Both the position numbers and the translations under genes were made by a program. A stretch of DNA of 32,688 nt from Clostridiales bacterium (GTDB lineage Bacteria > Bacillota > Clostridia > Oscillospirales > Oscillospiraceae): the NCBI GenBank assembly GCA_009774055.1, contig VSNB01000004.1:1-32688 (forward strand), in the 5' to 3' direction. The notes below the pieces were generated by a model, which did no database searches, was not told the DNA's origin, and was given only the letters and a program-made list of their open reading frames with translations. This document shows positions 14,901-26,900 of the stretch, in pieces. The first letter of the stretch is position 1. Each line of letters starts with the position of its first letter.

Positions 14901-17900
14901 GCCGGTACTGCTGTCAATGGCGGCAACGTTCGTGTCGCTGCTGCTCCAGGTCACCGCTTCGGTTCCGCCGGTGGTGCCCAGGTAGAGGGTGTCACCGTAG
15001 ATCACGCTGTCCCGCTTGCCGGTGATGGTCAGGATGGGCTGGCTGCCGTCAACGATCTGGAATTTGGCGGTCGTATCCAACTGATAGTTGGTCCCCCTGT
15101 TCTTGATGGTGACGGTGGCAGTACCAACATTGATGTTATTGCTGTAGGTTGCCGTATACTCACCAGCCGGGATTACATTGCCGCTGTCATCGGTCACAGT
15201 GACGGTGGGCTTGTGTTCGCTGCCGTCATACTTGAAGCTGTTCTGGGACAGGGTGACAGTCGGGCTGGTCACAACGTTCGTACCAATGGCCGCGCTGATT
15301 GTGATGGGGTCGCTGTCCTCGTGCTTGGAATTGCCCAGCACCTTGGCAAAAATTGTGTAGGTGCGTACCTTGGTCCCGGTCGGAATTTCGGCGGAATACG
15401 TTACAGCATTCTGCGAATAGACAACGATCCCCTCCAGAGATATACCCGTAAGCTCTTCGATAAGCTCCTGGGGCTCTCCGGTGTAGACCAGGTCCGTCCT
15501 GCCCTCCGGCGGCACGGCAAATGCCGCCTTGCTCTTTGCAATGTAAAATGCCGTTGTGTCCTTGAACTGGTAATTGCCGCTGCCCGTACTCTGGACCGTA
15601 ACCTCCGCTCTGCCTGGTTCGATGTTATTGCTGTAGGTGACGGTATAATCGTTTTCATCGAGCCTTTCCTCATTCACGCTTACGGTTACAGAGGGCTCTT
15701 GCGGAGTGCCGGTGTACGGCAGAGGATTGCTTGCCAGCTCCAGTTTGACCGTGGGATAGGCCAGTTTTTGCTTGATTTCCACAATCACCGATTTGGGCTC
15801 TGTATCACCGGCGCCGTTGTCGCCCTGCACTTTGTACCAGATCTGATAAACACCTGCATTGGTCTCACCGGGAATCGACGTGCTGTAGCTGCCGTTTTCC
15901 GTTGTGGAATACACCACCTTGCCGTTGACCGCAGTACCGGGCGTCACAAGCTCCTGCTTAAAGCCGTTGTAGGTCAGATCGTTCGGCTTGGGGGCGTCTT
16001 TCAAAGCCGCGCTGCCTGCCTTGATGGTGAAGGTCCTGCTGCCGCTGACATTGTAGTTGCCGCCGGTTTTGGCGGTGATGGTAACGGTGGCGTTGGTGCC
16101 GATCTGTACGTTGTTGCTGTAACTCACATCGTACTCGCTGGCCGGAATCACGGTCGTACCGTCCTTGACCACCACGTCGGGCTTCTTCGCGGTGCCGTCA
16201 TAGTCGAAGGTCTCGCTGGACAGCTCGATGACAGGATTTGTCACCGGCTTCGGCGCGATGGTCACATTTACTCTGACCGCGGGGCTGTCCTCGTGGTTCT
16301 TGCCGGCAATGACCTTGTACCAGACCGGATACGTCCCCGCGTAGGTCTTTTGGGGGACGGTCAGCGTGTAGCTGACGCCGTCCAGAGAATACGCGAGGTC
16401 TCCGCCTTCCGCCGTGCCGCCGCTGAGCAGGTCCTGCTCACTGCCGTTATAGGTCAGCGCAGGCACCGTCACACCGGTCACGCTGGCGGGCTTGGGGGTG
16501 ATGGACGCCGTAGTGGACGCGGGGAGTGTGATGTCATACTTGTCGCTGGCGGGCGCTGTGCCGGTGATGGTAACGGTTTTGTTCGTTCCCACACCGGCAG
16601 AGTCAAACCGGCCGGACAGCGCGGGGGTAAATATGATGGCGTCGCCCTTCAGAATGTCGCCATCTTTCCACGTGACAGTCAGCTCAGCCTCGGCGTTGGT
16701 GTCGTACACCTTGTCTTTCGCGGTCACGATCGCCGTAACCGGCTTCTTTTCCGCGCGGAACGACCAGGTGTCCGAGACCTCGCCGTAGTTGCCGTCAGCC
16801 ACTTTCTTTGCGGTGATCGTAACCGAGCCGGACTTGTGGACAGTTACCAGGCCGCTGTCGTTAATAGAGGCAACCTGCGGGTCACTGCTCGCCCACGCCA
16901 CAGCCCCTGTTATGGAACCGCCCACCGCACTGAGGGTAAAGCTGTCTCCGTACTGGACCTTTCCGGGCTTATTCGTGATCGACAGCGGGCTTTGCCCCGC
17001 TACGAGGATGGTGAATGTCTTTTTTGCCTCGGAGAAGGTATAGTTTCCGCCACCTTTTGCGGTAACCTTGACCTCGTAGTCTCCGGCTTTCGTCCAGTCC
17101 CCAGTCCCGTAATCGACGGTGTACTCTGTTGCTGGGATCACGCGTTTGTTGTTGTCCTTGACCGTGACCGTCGGTTTATGCTCTTTGCCGTCATACGAAG
17201 CCCCGCTGGGGTTGAACTCAATGGTAAGGTTGGTCACAGCCTGCGGGGTGATGGTCACTGTTCCCAGCGTTGTGCCTGCGGTGTCGTTGTGGTTGCTGTC
17301 GCCCTTCACGCGGTACCAGACCTCGTAGTCGCCCGCGCCGGTGCCGGTGGGGAGGCTGGCGGAGTAGGTCTTGTTGTCCAGCGAGTATTCCATCGTGCCA
17401 TCCGTGGAGGAACCTGCCGTGTCTACCAGCGTCAGGGGAAGGCCGGTGTACTCCAGATCAGCCGCCGCTGTTGGCGGCGTCACTTTCGCCGTGTCGATGT
17501 CTGCCTTGAAAATCGATGCGGTGGTGGTGTCGGGGTAGGTGATGAGGTAGTTCTCTTGCCCCGTGCTATCAGCGGAGAATTGAGGATTGGAGCTGTCAAC
17601 GCTCACCTTCTTGCCCGTTCCGGCGTTGGGGTCCTCGAAGTTGCCCGCCAAAGTAATTTTGACAACATCGCCGTTCACCAAATCGCTGGTGTTCAGCACA
17701 GCGGTAACGGTGGCAGTTTTGTCGCCGTTATAGGTCTTTGGCTCTGCTGTCACAACGGCTGTCACCGGCTTCTTCTCCGCGTAGAGTGCCCAGGTGGCGG
17801 TCTGGTCGGCGTAGCCGGTTTTGGTGCTGGTGGCTGTGACCGTGACAGAACCCACGCCGATGATTTCAAGCAGTCCATTGGTAATGCTGGCAATCGAGTT

Positions 17901-20900
17901 GTCGCTGACTGTCCAGGCTATTGTCCCGTCACCGCCTGTGGTCCCCAGCTGGATGGTATCGCCGTAGTAGACGCGCTCCCGTGTGCCGGTGATGGTCAGA
18001 GGCGTCTGGTCCGCCGGGAGGATTTCAAATTCGGCGGTGTTCTTGCCACCTGTGACGTCAAATGTGTAATTTCCGTCCGTGACCTCGGTAATGGTCAGGG
18101 TATACTTGCCCATATTGATCAGATCACCGCTGTACGACACCGTGTACTCGCTGCCATCGATTACAAACCCCTTATCGTCCTTGACAGTGACCGCAGGTTC
18201 CTGCTTCTCTCCATTGAATGTCACCGAGGGCGGCGTCACCTGGATGGTGGGCGCGGCCACGGTATTCACAATGACGGAGGCGGAAACCGAAGCAGCCGCG
18301 CTGTCATTGTGGTTGCTGTCGCCCTGGGCCTTGTACCAGACGGTGTAAGTACCCACAGCTTTCCCGGTGGGAATGGCCGGAGTATACTCGCCAGTCTCGC
18401 TCAGAGAATACACCATCGTTCCGTTGGAGGCAGTGCCCGCCTCAATCAGCGCCTGCTCGGTGCCGTTGTAGGGCAGATTTTTCAAACCCTTCGGAGCCGC
18501 TGCCACCGACGCGGCGCCCTTCGCAATTTCAAAGGTCCCCGTACCGTTTACGATGTAGTTGCCGCCGTTGGCGTTGGTGATAATGACCGTCGCCGTACCG
18601 GCGTTAACGTTGTCGCGGTAGGACAGGGTATACTCGGTGTCAGGGATGATCTTGCCGCCGTCCTCTACCGTGACATTAGCGGTACCCGGCTCCTTTGCGC
18701 TTCCGTCATAGGTGTAGGTGCCGGACACGGCAACCTTCGGACTGACAACTTCTTTCGGCTTGATGGTCACGGTAACCGAGCCAACCTTTGTGCTGTCCTC
18801 GTGGTTACCATCGCCGACAGCCTTGTAGGTTACCGTATACGTGCCCGCGTTGTCCGCTTTGGGTATATCTTTGCTGTAAGCGGCGCCATCCAGCGCGTAC
18901 TCGATATGACCGCCCGTTGCGGTGCCTCCGGCCACCAGCTCCTGCATCTGCCCGGTGTAAGTCAGGTCTTTGGCCTGGGGGTAAGTGGCCAGCTCTGCAC
19001 TGCCCTTGCGGATCTCGAATGTTACGCTGCCGTTGACGGTGTAGTTGCCGCCCTCGCTGTTCGTGATGGTGGCGGTGGCATCGCCTACGTTCTTATTATT
19101 GCTGTAGCCAACTGTGTACTCGCTGGCCGGGATGACCACCGAACCGTCCTTGATAATAACAGAGGGTTTTTTCTCGCTTCCGTCATACGTATAGTAGTAG
19201 GTTCCGTTGATGGTGTCCGTCTGCAAGTCATTGCCGGACAGGGTGGTATTCAAGGCGTCCGCCGTCAGCGTTTTCTGGCTGATGGTCACCTGGATCGACT
19301 GGGGCTCGGAATCGTTGTGGTTGGCGTCACCCTTTTCCTTGTACCAGACCGTATAAGTTCCCGCGTTGGTTTCAGTGGGCACTGTTGCGGTATATACGCC
19401 GTCTCTGGAGCCGGAATAGAGGGTAGTATTTGCATTTCCGCCGGTCACAAGGGCCTGGGACGTGCCGTCGTACACACGATCATTTGCCGTCAGTACCGCC
19501 ACTGTGGCGTCCGCCTTAGAAATGGACGCGGTGGTATTGGGCGGGACGGTGATGTCGTACTTGGCATAGGTCGTATCAGCGACAAACGTACAGGTGAAGG
19601 TCACCTTTTTATTTGTCCCGACATGTTCGTCTGCAAATGCTCCCGTCAGGGTCTCGATTTTGATCTCGTCATCCCCGACCAGAGCGCCCTTCTCCCATGT
19701 GACGTGGAGGTTGGCGTCCGTCTTGGTGTCGTACACCTTGTCGTCCGCGGTGACAATGGCCGTAATCGGCTTTTTCAGCGCGTTGAGCGGGTAGGTCGCT
19801 GTCACCGTATCATAGTTGCCGCCGCCCGTCTTGGCTGCGGTGATCGTGGCGGAGCCTACCCCCTTGATGGTCACAAAACCGTTGGCGTCAATATGGGCAA
19901 TATCCTCATTGCTGCTGCTCCATGTAACTTTCTCACTGCCGGAGCCGCCTACTGCGCTTAAGGTAAAAGTGTTGCCGTAGTAGACGAAGCCAGGCTTGTT
20001 GACGATCTCCAGTGGAGCTTGGGCCGATGTGTTGATTTCAAAGTTGGCTGTGGCTGTCTCAACAACATAGTTTCCGCCGGTGATATTCTCAACCTTGACC
20101 TTATACGTACCCTTGTCCGTCCAGTTCTCGCCGGAATCAGAAACATATGTGACCTTATACTCGCTCTCCGGGATCACGTTGTTCTCTTTGTCCCTGACCG
20201 TGACCGTGGGCCGCTTCACATTACCATCGTATTTTGCGCTGGGAGGTGTCAGCTCAATTTGAACATCATTCGATGCTACTGTCCGCTGCTTAATGGTAAC
20301 CTCAATGCTCTCAGCCTCGCTGTCCGTGTGGTTGCTATCACCCTGGGCCTTGTACCAGACCGTGTGCTTGCCAGCCTCCTTGGCTTTGGGGATGGCGGCG
20401 GTAAAATTGGTGCCGTCCAGAGAGTAGACCATGGTGCCGCCCGTCACAGTGCCCGCCGTAACCAGCTCCTGGGCCTCGCTGGCGTCATAGATCAGAGAGT
20501 CCACAGCTTTCGGAACGGTATCCACCGTGGCCGCCGCCGACAGAATAGCCCCGGTAGCAGTCTTGGGGTAGGCGATGTCATACTTTTCCGAATTGGTACC
20601 GCCGACGGTCACATTGCCGCTGTTCAGTGTGACCGTCTTCGTGCCAACGCTGGCGCTGTCATAAGTGCCCTTCAAGCCGTTGATGCTGATAGAGTCACCG
20701 CTGACTAGATCTCTGGCGTTCACAACCGCCGTAATAGCGGTATCGTTAACATCTGGGGTCCCATCGAAGGGCTTCGGCGCAATGGTCACTTCCGCCGTCA
20801 CCGGCTTCTTGCCCGCGCTGAACTCCCACTCGGCGGATACGGTGCCGTAGTTGGGCTTGGTACGGGTCACTGTGACAATGTAGGGTCCGCCTACATCTGT

Positions 20901-23900
20901 CACGGTGAGCAATCCGGTCGCGCTGATCGTGCTGGAGACTGCGCTGTTATCCTTCGCCCTAATCTCCCAGGCAATCGTCCCAACACCGGTGCCACCTGTA
21001 ACGCCCAGCGAGATGGTATCGCCGTAGTGGACCTGGGCCTGGGTGCCAGTAATGGAAATACTCTCCTGGTCCGCCGGAACGATTTTGAAGGTTCGGACGT
21101 TGACCGTACCGTCATTGGTCATGTCGTAATTGGAGGTTGACGGCGTGGTGATGGTAACGGTGTAGGTGTCCACATCCACCATATTGTTGCCATTAGTGCC
21201 GGTAATCGTCACCGTGTACTCATGCTTCGGAATCTCACGCTGATTGTTGTCGAGGACGGTGATGGCCGGCTCCTGAGGGCTGCCATTGTACGTAAATTGG
21301 GTGGAGGACAACGTGATGGTGGGATTTGTCACCTTGTTTTTTCCGATCTCCACCATCAGCCGCACCGGGCCCGTATCGCTGTGGTTGGCATCGCCCCGCA
21401 CCTTGTAGTCGATGGTGTACGTGCCGACCGCCGTTCCCACAGGGATGGCGGTGGAATAATTCCCGCCGTTCAGCGAGTATTCCACAGTGCCTTCATGGCA
21501 AACGCCAGCCGTGACCAGTTCCTGAGCCCCACCGTTGTACTGCAGGCCGGAGATTCCCGCCGGCTCCGTCGTAAGTGTGGGCGCTTTCTTTGTGATCTCA
21601 AAGGTGGCCGTGCCGTTTACGATGTAGTTGCCGCCGTTGTTGTCGCTGACGATGACCGTTGCCGTACCGGCGTTGATGTTGTCGCGGTAGGATACGCTGT
21701 ACTCCGAAGCGACAATCGTATTTGTACCATCCTTGACAGTAACGCCGGGGGTTTGGGGATTGCCGTCATACTCGTAGGAAACCTGATCCAGCTTGATGGC
21801 GGGGGTGATTTCCCTCGAGCTGATGGTCACGGACACATGACCGGGCGCTGTATCCTCATGATTGTCATCGCCCTTTACCATGTAGTACACAATGTATGTG
21901 CGTGCCGCTGTTTCCTTGGGAATAGCCTCCTCATAGGTCCCATTCTGCTCCAGAGAATACACCACTGTACCGCCGGTGGCGCTACCCGCAGTCACCAGCT
22001 CCTGCTTCGTCCCATCATAGGTCAGGATCTTGGCTTGAGGAGGTGTGTTCCACGCCGCACTGGCTTTCTTGATAGCGAACTGCACCTTTGCTTCTGTGAA
22101 CGTGTAGTTGCCGCCCGCCTTTGCGGTGACAGTTACGGTTGCGTTGCCAACATTCTTATTGTCGGCGATTTCCACATCGTAATCGCTGGCTGTCAGTACC
22201 GCACTGTAGGCTCCGTCTACGCCTATGACCGTAACTGTGGGGTTCTTATCTTTGCCATCGTAGGCGTAGGAGTAAGCGGGGGGCGTGACGGTATTATCCG
22301 TCTGCAAATCGTTGCCGGACAGCGTGACCGTCACGTCGACTCGCCTGGGGTTGATCGTCCCCTTGGCAGTATCGGGATAGCTGACGGCATATTTGGCGGT
22401 GTCGCCAGTCACAGTTGCGCCAGTGCTGTTCAGCGTGACCGTCTTGCCGGTCCCGGCGTTGGCGTCCTCGTAGGCTCCCGTCAGTCCGCTGATCGTGATG
22501 CTGTCGGCAGCATTCACCAAGTCGCCGGCCTTCACCGCCGCTGTGATTGCGGCATTGTCAACAGCTGTGGTCCCATCGTAGTCCCTCCCCGTGATGGTCA
22601 CCTCCGCCGTGACCAGCTTCGGCTCCACGGTAAAGGTCCAGGTGTCGGTGGCAGGCGCGTAGTTGGGGACCGTCCGCGTCGCCTTGACCGTGATGGCCCC
22701 GATGTCCTTGACGGTAAGATGGCCTATAGCCGGGTCAATTTCAGCATCGGCGCTGCCCGGTTCGATGCTCCAGGTCACCGTTCCGTTTCCAGTGCCGCCG
22801 GTAGCCTCCAGCGTGGTGACGGTGTCGCCGTAATAGACGTGCTCGGGCTTGCCGATGATTTTTAGCGAACCCTGGGTTGCCGCCGTGATTTCAATCTGAG
22901 CGGTTGCGGTGAACAAATAATTCCCGTTGGCCACGTTCGTAATGTTGGCTGTATACGTGCCCGCAGCTGTCAGCAATCCACCCGTAACCGTCGGATCGTC
23001 GTTCGCCCATGTGACCGTGTACTGTTTGGGATCAATCACAGTTTCATCGTCCTTGACCGTGATCTTCGGCTCCTTCTTCGTGCCGTCGTACAGGAAGGAC
23101 GATTCCGACAGCTCCACCTCAGGCGTGATGGCCCTGGGGTCGATAGTCACAGTAATCGAGGCCCCGGCCACACCGGTATAATCGCTCGTCTCGTCCACCC
23201 TATAATGGATGGTGTATGTCCCAGCGCCGGTCCCGGTGGGAACCTCGGGGGAGAAGTTCTTTCCATCCAGGGAATACACCAGGAAGCCCACATTGGTCAC
23301 ACCCGCCGTAATCAGCTCCTGGGGCTGTCCGTTGTACGTCAGGGAGTCGATTTTCTCGGGATTGGTGGTGACCGTCGTAGTCGCCTTGGTGATATCCGCA
23401 GTCACCGTATCGGGATAGCTGATGTCGTATTTGGCCGCGTCCGCGCCGGTCACCTTAACCTTGGAGGTATCCAGTGTAACCGTCTTCCCCGTACCAACGC
23501 CCGGGGTGTCAAAGGCGGCAGTAATGCTGGCCGGGTCGATGGTCACCGTGTCACTGTTGATCGTGGTAATACTGGCAGAGGTTACAGCGGCATTTGTCGT
23601 ACCGTCGTAGGCCCTATTTCCGACCACAACGGAAGCCGTAACGGGCTTGGGCGCGGCGGTAAAGGTCCACTGATCGGAGACGGGCAGATAGTTTTGATCG
23701 CCGGGGTTGGTGGCTGTGATGGTGACCTCGCCAACGCCTGTGATCACCACCGCGCCGGTGGCTGCGTCCACGGTGGCAGGCCCTGTCGCTCCCCAAGTCA
23801 CCGCACCGCTGCTGGAGCCGCCGCTGGTGGTCAAGGTAAATGTATCGCCGTAGATGGTGAGATTGGGTTTGCCCTCGATCACCAGCTCTGTCTGAGCGGT

Positions 23901-26900
23901 CTTACCGATGGAGAAGGTCGCGGTATTGGCGGTAACTCCAGTCAGATCGTAGTTGCCGTTCAGAGCGTCAGAAATCGTAATGGTATAGGTGCCTTGGTTT
24001 GTCGGAGAAGTCTCGTTGCACGTCCATGTATACTCTTCCTCCGGCAGTACCGTCTTGCCGTCCTTGACCGTAATCGTAGGCATCTTCACTTTGCCGTCGT
24101 ACTCAAAGCTGTCGGGGGTCAGCTCAATGGTGATGGCGGTCAGCGGCTTGCGCTTGATGGTCACGGGCACAGGCCGTACCGTGAGATCATTGTGGTTCTT
24201 ATCTCCCACGACCTTGTAATAGACGGTGTAGGTTCCCGCGTCGGTGGCCTGGGGGATGGCCGCAGTATAGGTAGTTGTCGGGCTGTTCAGCGCGTACCAG
24301 ACTTCGCCGCCGCTGGTCGTGCCCGGAACGAGCAGCTCATGGGCCTTGCCGTCGTAGGTGATATTGGCTGCGGTTGGGGCCGGATTGAAGACGATATTGG
24401 CCTTTTCGATTACAAATGTCGCCGAACCCGTCACGGTGTAATTGCCGTTCGGCCTGTCGATGATGTTGACCGTAGCGGTATTACCGGCGTCTGTGTTGTT
24501 TTCGTAGCGGATATCATATTCGCTTGCAGCAATAGTTGTACTGCCGTCAACGACTGTAACCTGGGGCTCCTTGGCACTGCCGTCATAGGTATAGCTGACA
24601 AGGGGATCCCCGTCCTCGCCAAACAGCGTGATGGTCGGGTCCTTCACCGTCTTGGGGGCGATAGTAACAGATACCTCCCCCACTGCGGAATCGCTGTGGT
24701 TGACGTCGCCCTTTACCTTATAATACACCTTGTAAGTTCTAGCATTAGCCTCGGTGGGGATTTGGGCCTGAAAGGTTACATTATCCGTTGAGTAAACCAT
24801 CGTGCCGCCGGTCCCCGTGCCCGGGGTCACAAGCTTTTGGGCTCTGGTATTGAAGGTAAGCGGGTCGCCCGCCGCTTCCGGGGCGGTGAGGACCTCGGCC
24901 TGCTTCTTTCCGATGGTAAAGTTTTCTGTCCTGGCAGCAAACGAATAGTTTCCATCGGCCTTCGCCGTGACAGTTACGGTGGCGGTGCCCACGTTGATAT
25001 TGTTGCTGTACGCTACCGTATACTCACCGGCCGGGATTACCGTTGTGCCGTCCGCTTCCTTCAGCGTGACAACCGGTTCCTTGGCAGTACCGTCGTAGAC
25101 AAAATGAGTCTCATCCAGCGTAATGACAGGGACTACCGACTTTTTGGCAATCGTCGCCTTCACGCTCTGGGGAGCCTCGCCGGTGTAATTGGCCGTCTCC
25201 TGGATGCGGTACCAGACGGTATACTCACCTGCGTTGGTGCCTTTCGGGGAATCGGTGGAGTAGAGGCCGTCCTCGCTCAGGGCGTATTCCACCGGCACAC
25301 TGGCGGGGTCAACCACCGCCCCAGTGGCAATCAGCTCCTGCTCAGTGCCGTTGTAGGTCAGTGTTGCGGCAGCAGGCGGGGTTGTAATCTTCGCGATCGC
25401 CTTGTGGATGGTCGCCTTGACGGTGGTGCTGGAGTAGGAAACGTCGTAGTGTTCGGAATTATTGCCGGTGATCTTCGCGCCCGTTATATTTACGGTCACC
25501 GGTTTATCCACCCCGGCATTTTTATCATCAAAGGTGCCGGTCAGACCTTCAATCTTGATGATATCCCCGGTCAGAACACCCTGCTCCACAACAGCGTGGA
25601 CCGTGGCGGTATTATCGCCGTCATAGTCCTTATCCTCCGCCGTCACAGTGGCGGTGACGGCCTTCTTACTCGCGGTAAGCGTCCAGGTCGCGGTGGCGTC
25701 CGCATAGTTGGTCTTGCCAGTCTCGGGGTCCGTGCCGGATTTGGTGGCTTTCACCGTGGCTTTTCCATCGCCAACGATGGTGACCTGTCCGCCGTTTGGG
25801 CTCACCGTTGCCACGGCCGCGCCGTCAACCGGTATGATCTCCCAGGTGACAAGGCCGTTACCCGAACCTCCAAACGCTTCCAGAGTAAAACGATCCCCGT
25901 AGGTGACGGTATCGGGCTTTTTGGTGATAGACAAGGCCGCCTGCTCCCGGAGGGTAATTTCAAAGGGGACCTCAACCGTTGTAATGTCATAGTTGCCGCC
26001 CGTTTTATCGGTAACGACTGCTTTTGCCGGATTACCCTGGGTGCTCACGTTCCGATTGTTGACATACGCCACCTGGTACTCGGTGTCCGGCAGAATGGTC
26101 GCGGGGTCCACGCTCGTATCCTTGACCGTGACCGCAGGCTGCTTATCCTCGTTATCGTACTGGAAGCTATACTGCGACAGGGTAACCATGGGCGTGATCG
26201 GCTTGCGCAGGATTTCCACGCCGCTGACCTCCGCCGGATTCGGAGCTGGTTCGATGTAGTTGCCGGTCAGCCCGACCACTTTGTACCAGACAGAGTAGTT
26301 AGTCCCCGCGCTGGTTCCGGTGGGAATTGTGATAGAGTAGGGACCGTTTTCATTTACCGCAAATTGGATTTCCAGGCCGTCTGCCATCGCCACAGGTTTC
26401 AGCGCACCCCGGGTGACCAGCTCTTGGGCGGCACCGTTATAGGTTGGCTCGGCGGCGGCAGGGGCCGTGTCGATTGGGTCGATTGGATGGACCACCAACG
26501 TAATGGCCTCACTGGAGGCCGCCTGATAGTCCGGCCCTTCCGGGAGTGTGACCACAACGTCATAAGTACCGGCGTTGGTGGGCAGGCCGTCTGTGTAGGC
26601 ATCGGCGTTCCCCTGGGCCTTGTGAGAATACCTAAGCCTGTCGTGCAGGTCCACACCGGCAGACGTCTGTATATTGATGATTACAGGCGGCAGATCATCC
26701 TTCTCCACCGGACTGCCGTCATAGTCTACCGCTACAGGGACGGATATGGACGTAGTATCCCATTCCAAAACAGGCGTTTCCAGCTCGGCTTCTGTAAACG
26801 TGTAGTCCTCTGTAAAGATTCCGTTGTATGCTTTACCGGTAACGGTAACCGTAACGGTAAAACTGGCCTCACCGACATTGGCCCGTGTTTCATAGGACAC

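Noticed and set aside
14007..19961. Plus-strand open frame of 1,984 codons, plus others at 11793-13214, 21222-22865, 23205-24791 and 24837-27005, antisense to the giant gene
   Set aside because: The 14007 frame is exactly codon-aligned with the minus-strand gene. Antisense stops in that frame need TTA, CTA or TCA codons in the sense strand, which are rare in this GC-rich DNA and in Leu/Ser-poor repeats. The translation has no domain, start signal or composition of a real protein.
13290..26480. CRISPR array or short tandem DNA repeats
   Set aside because: Repetition is at the protein-module level with diverged DNA; no short identical repeats with regular unique spacers occur.
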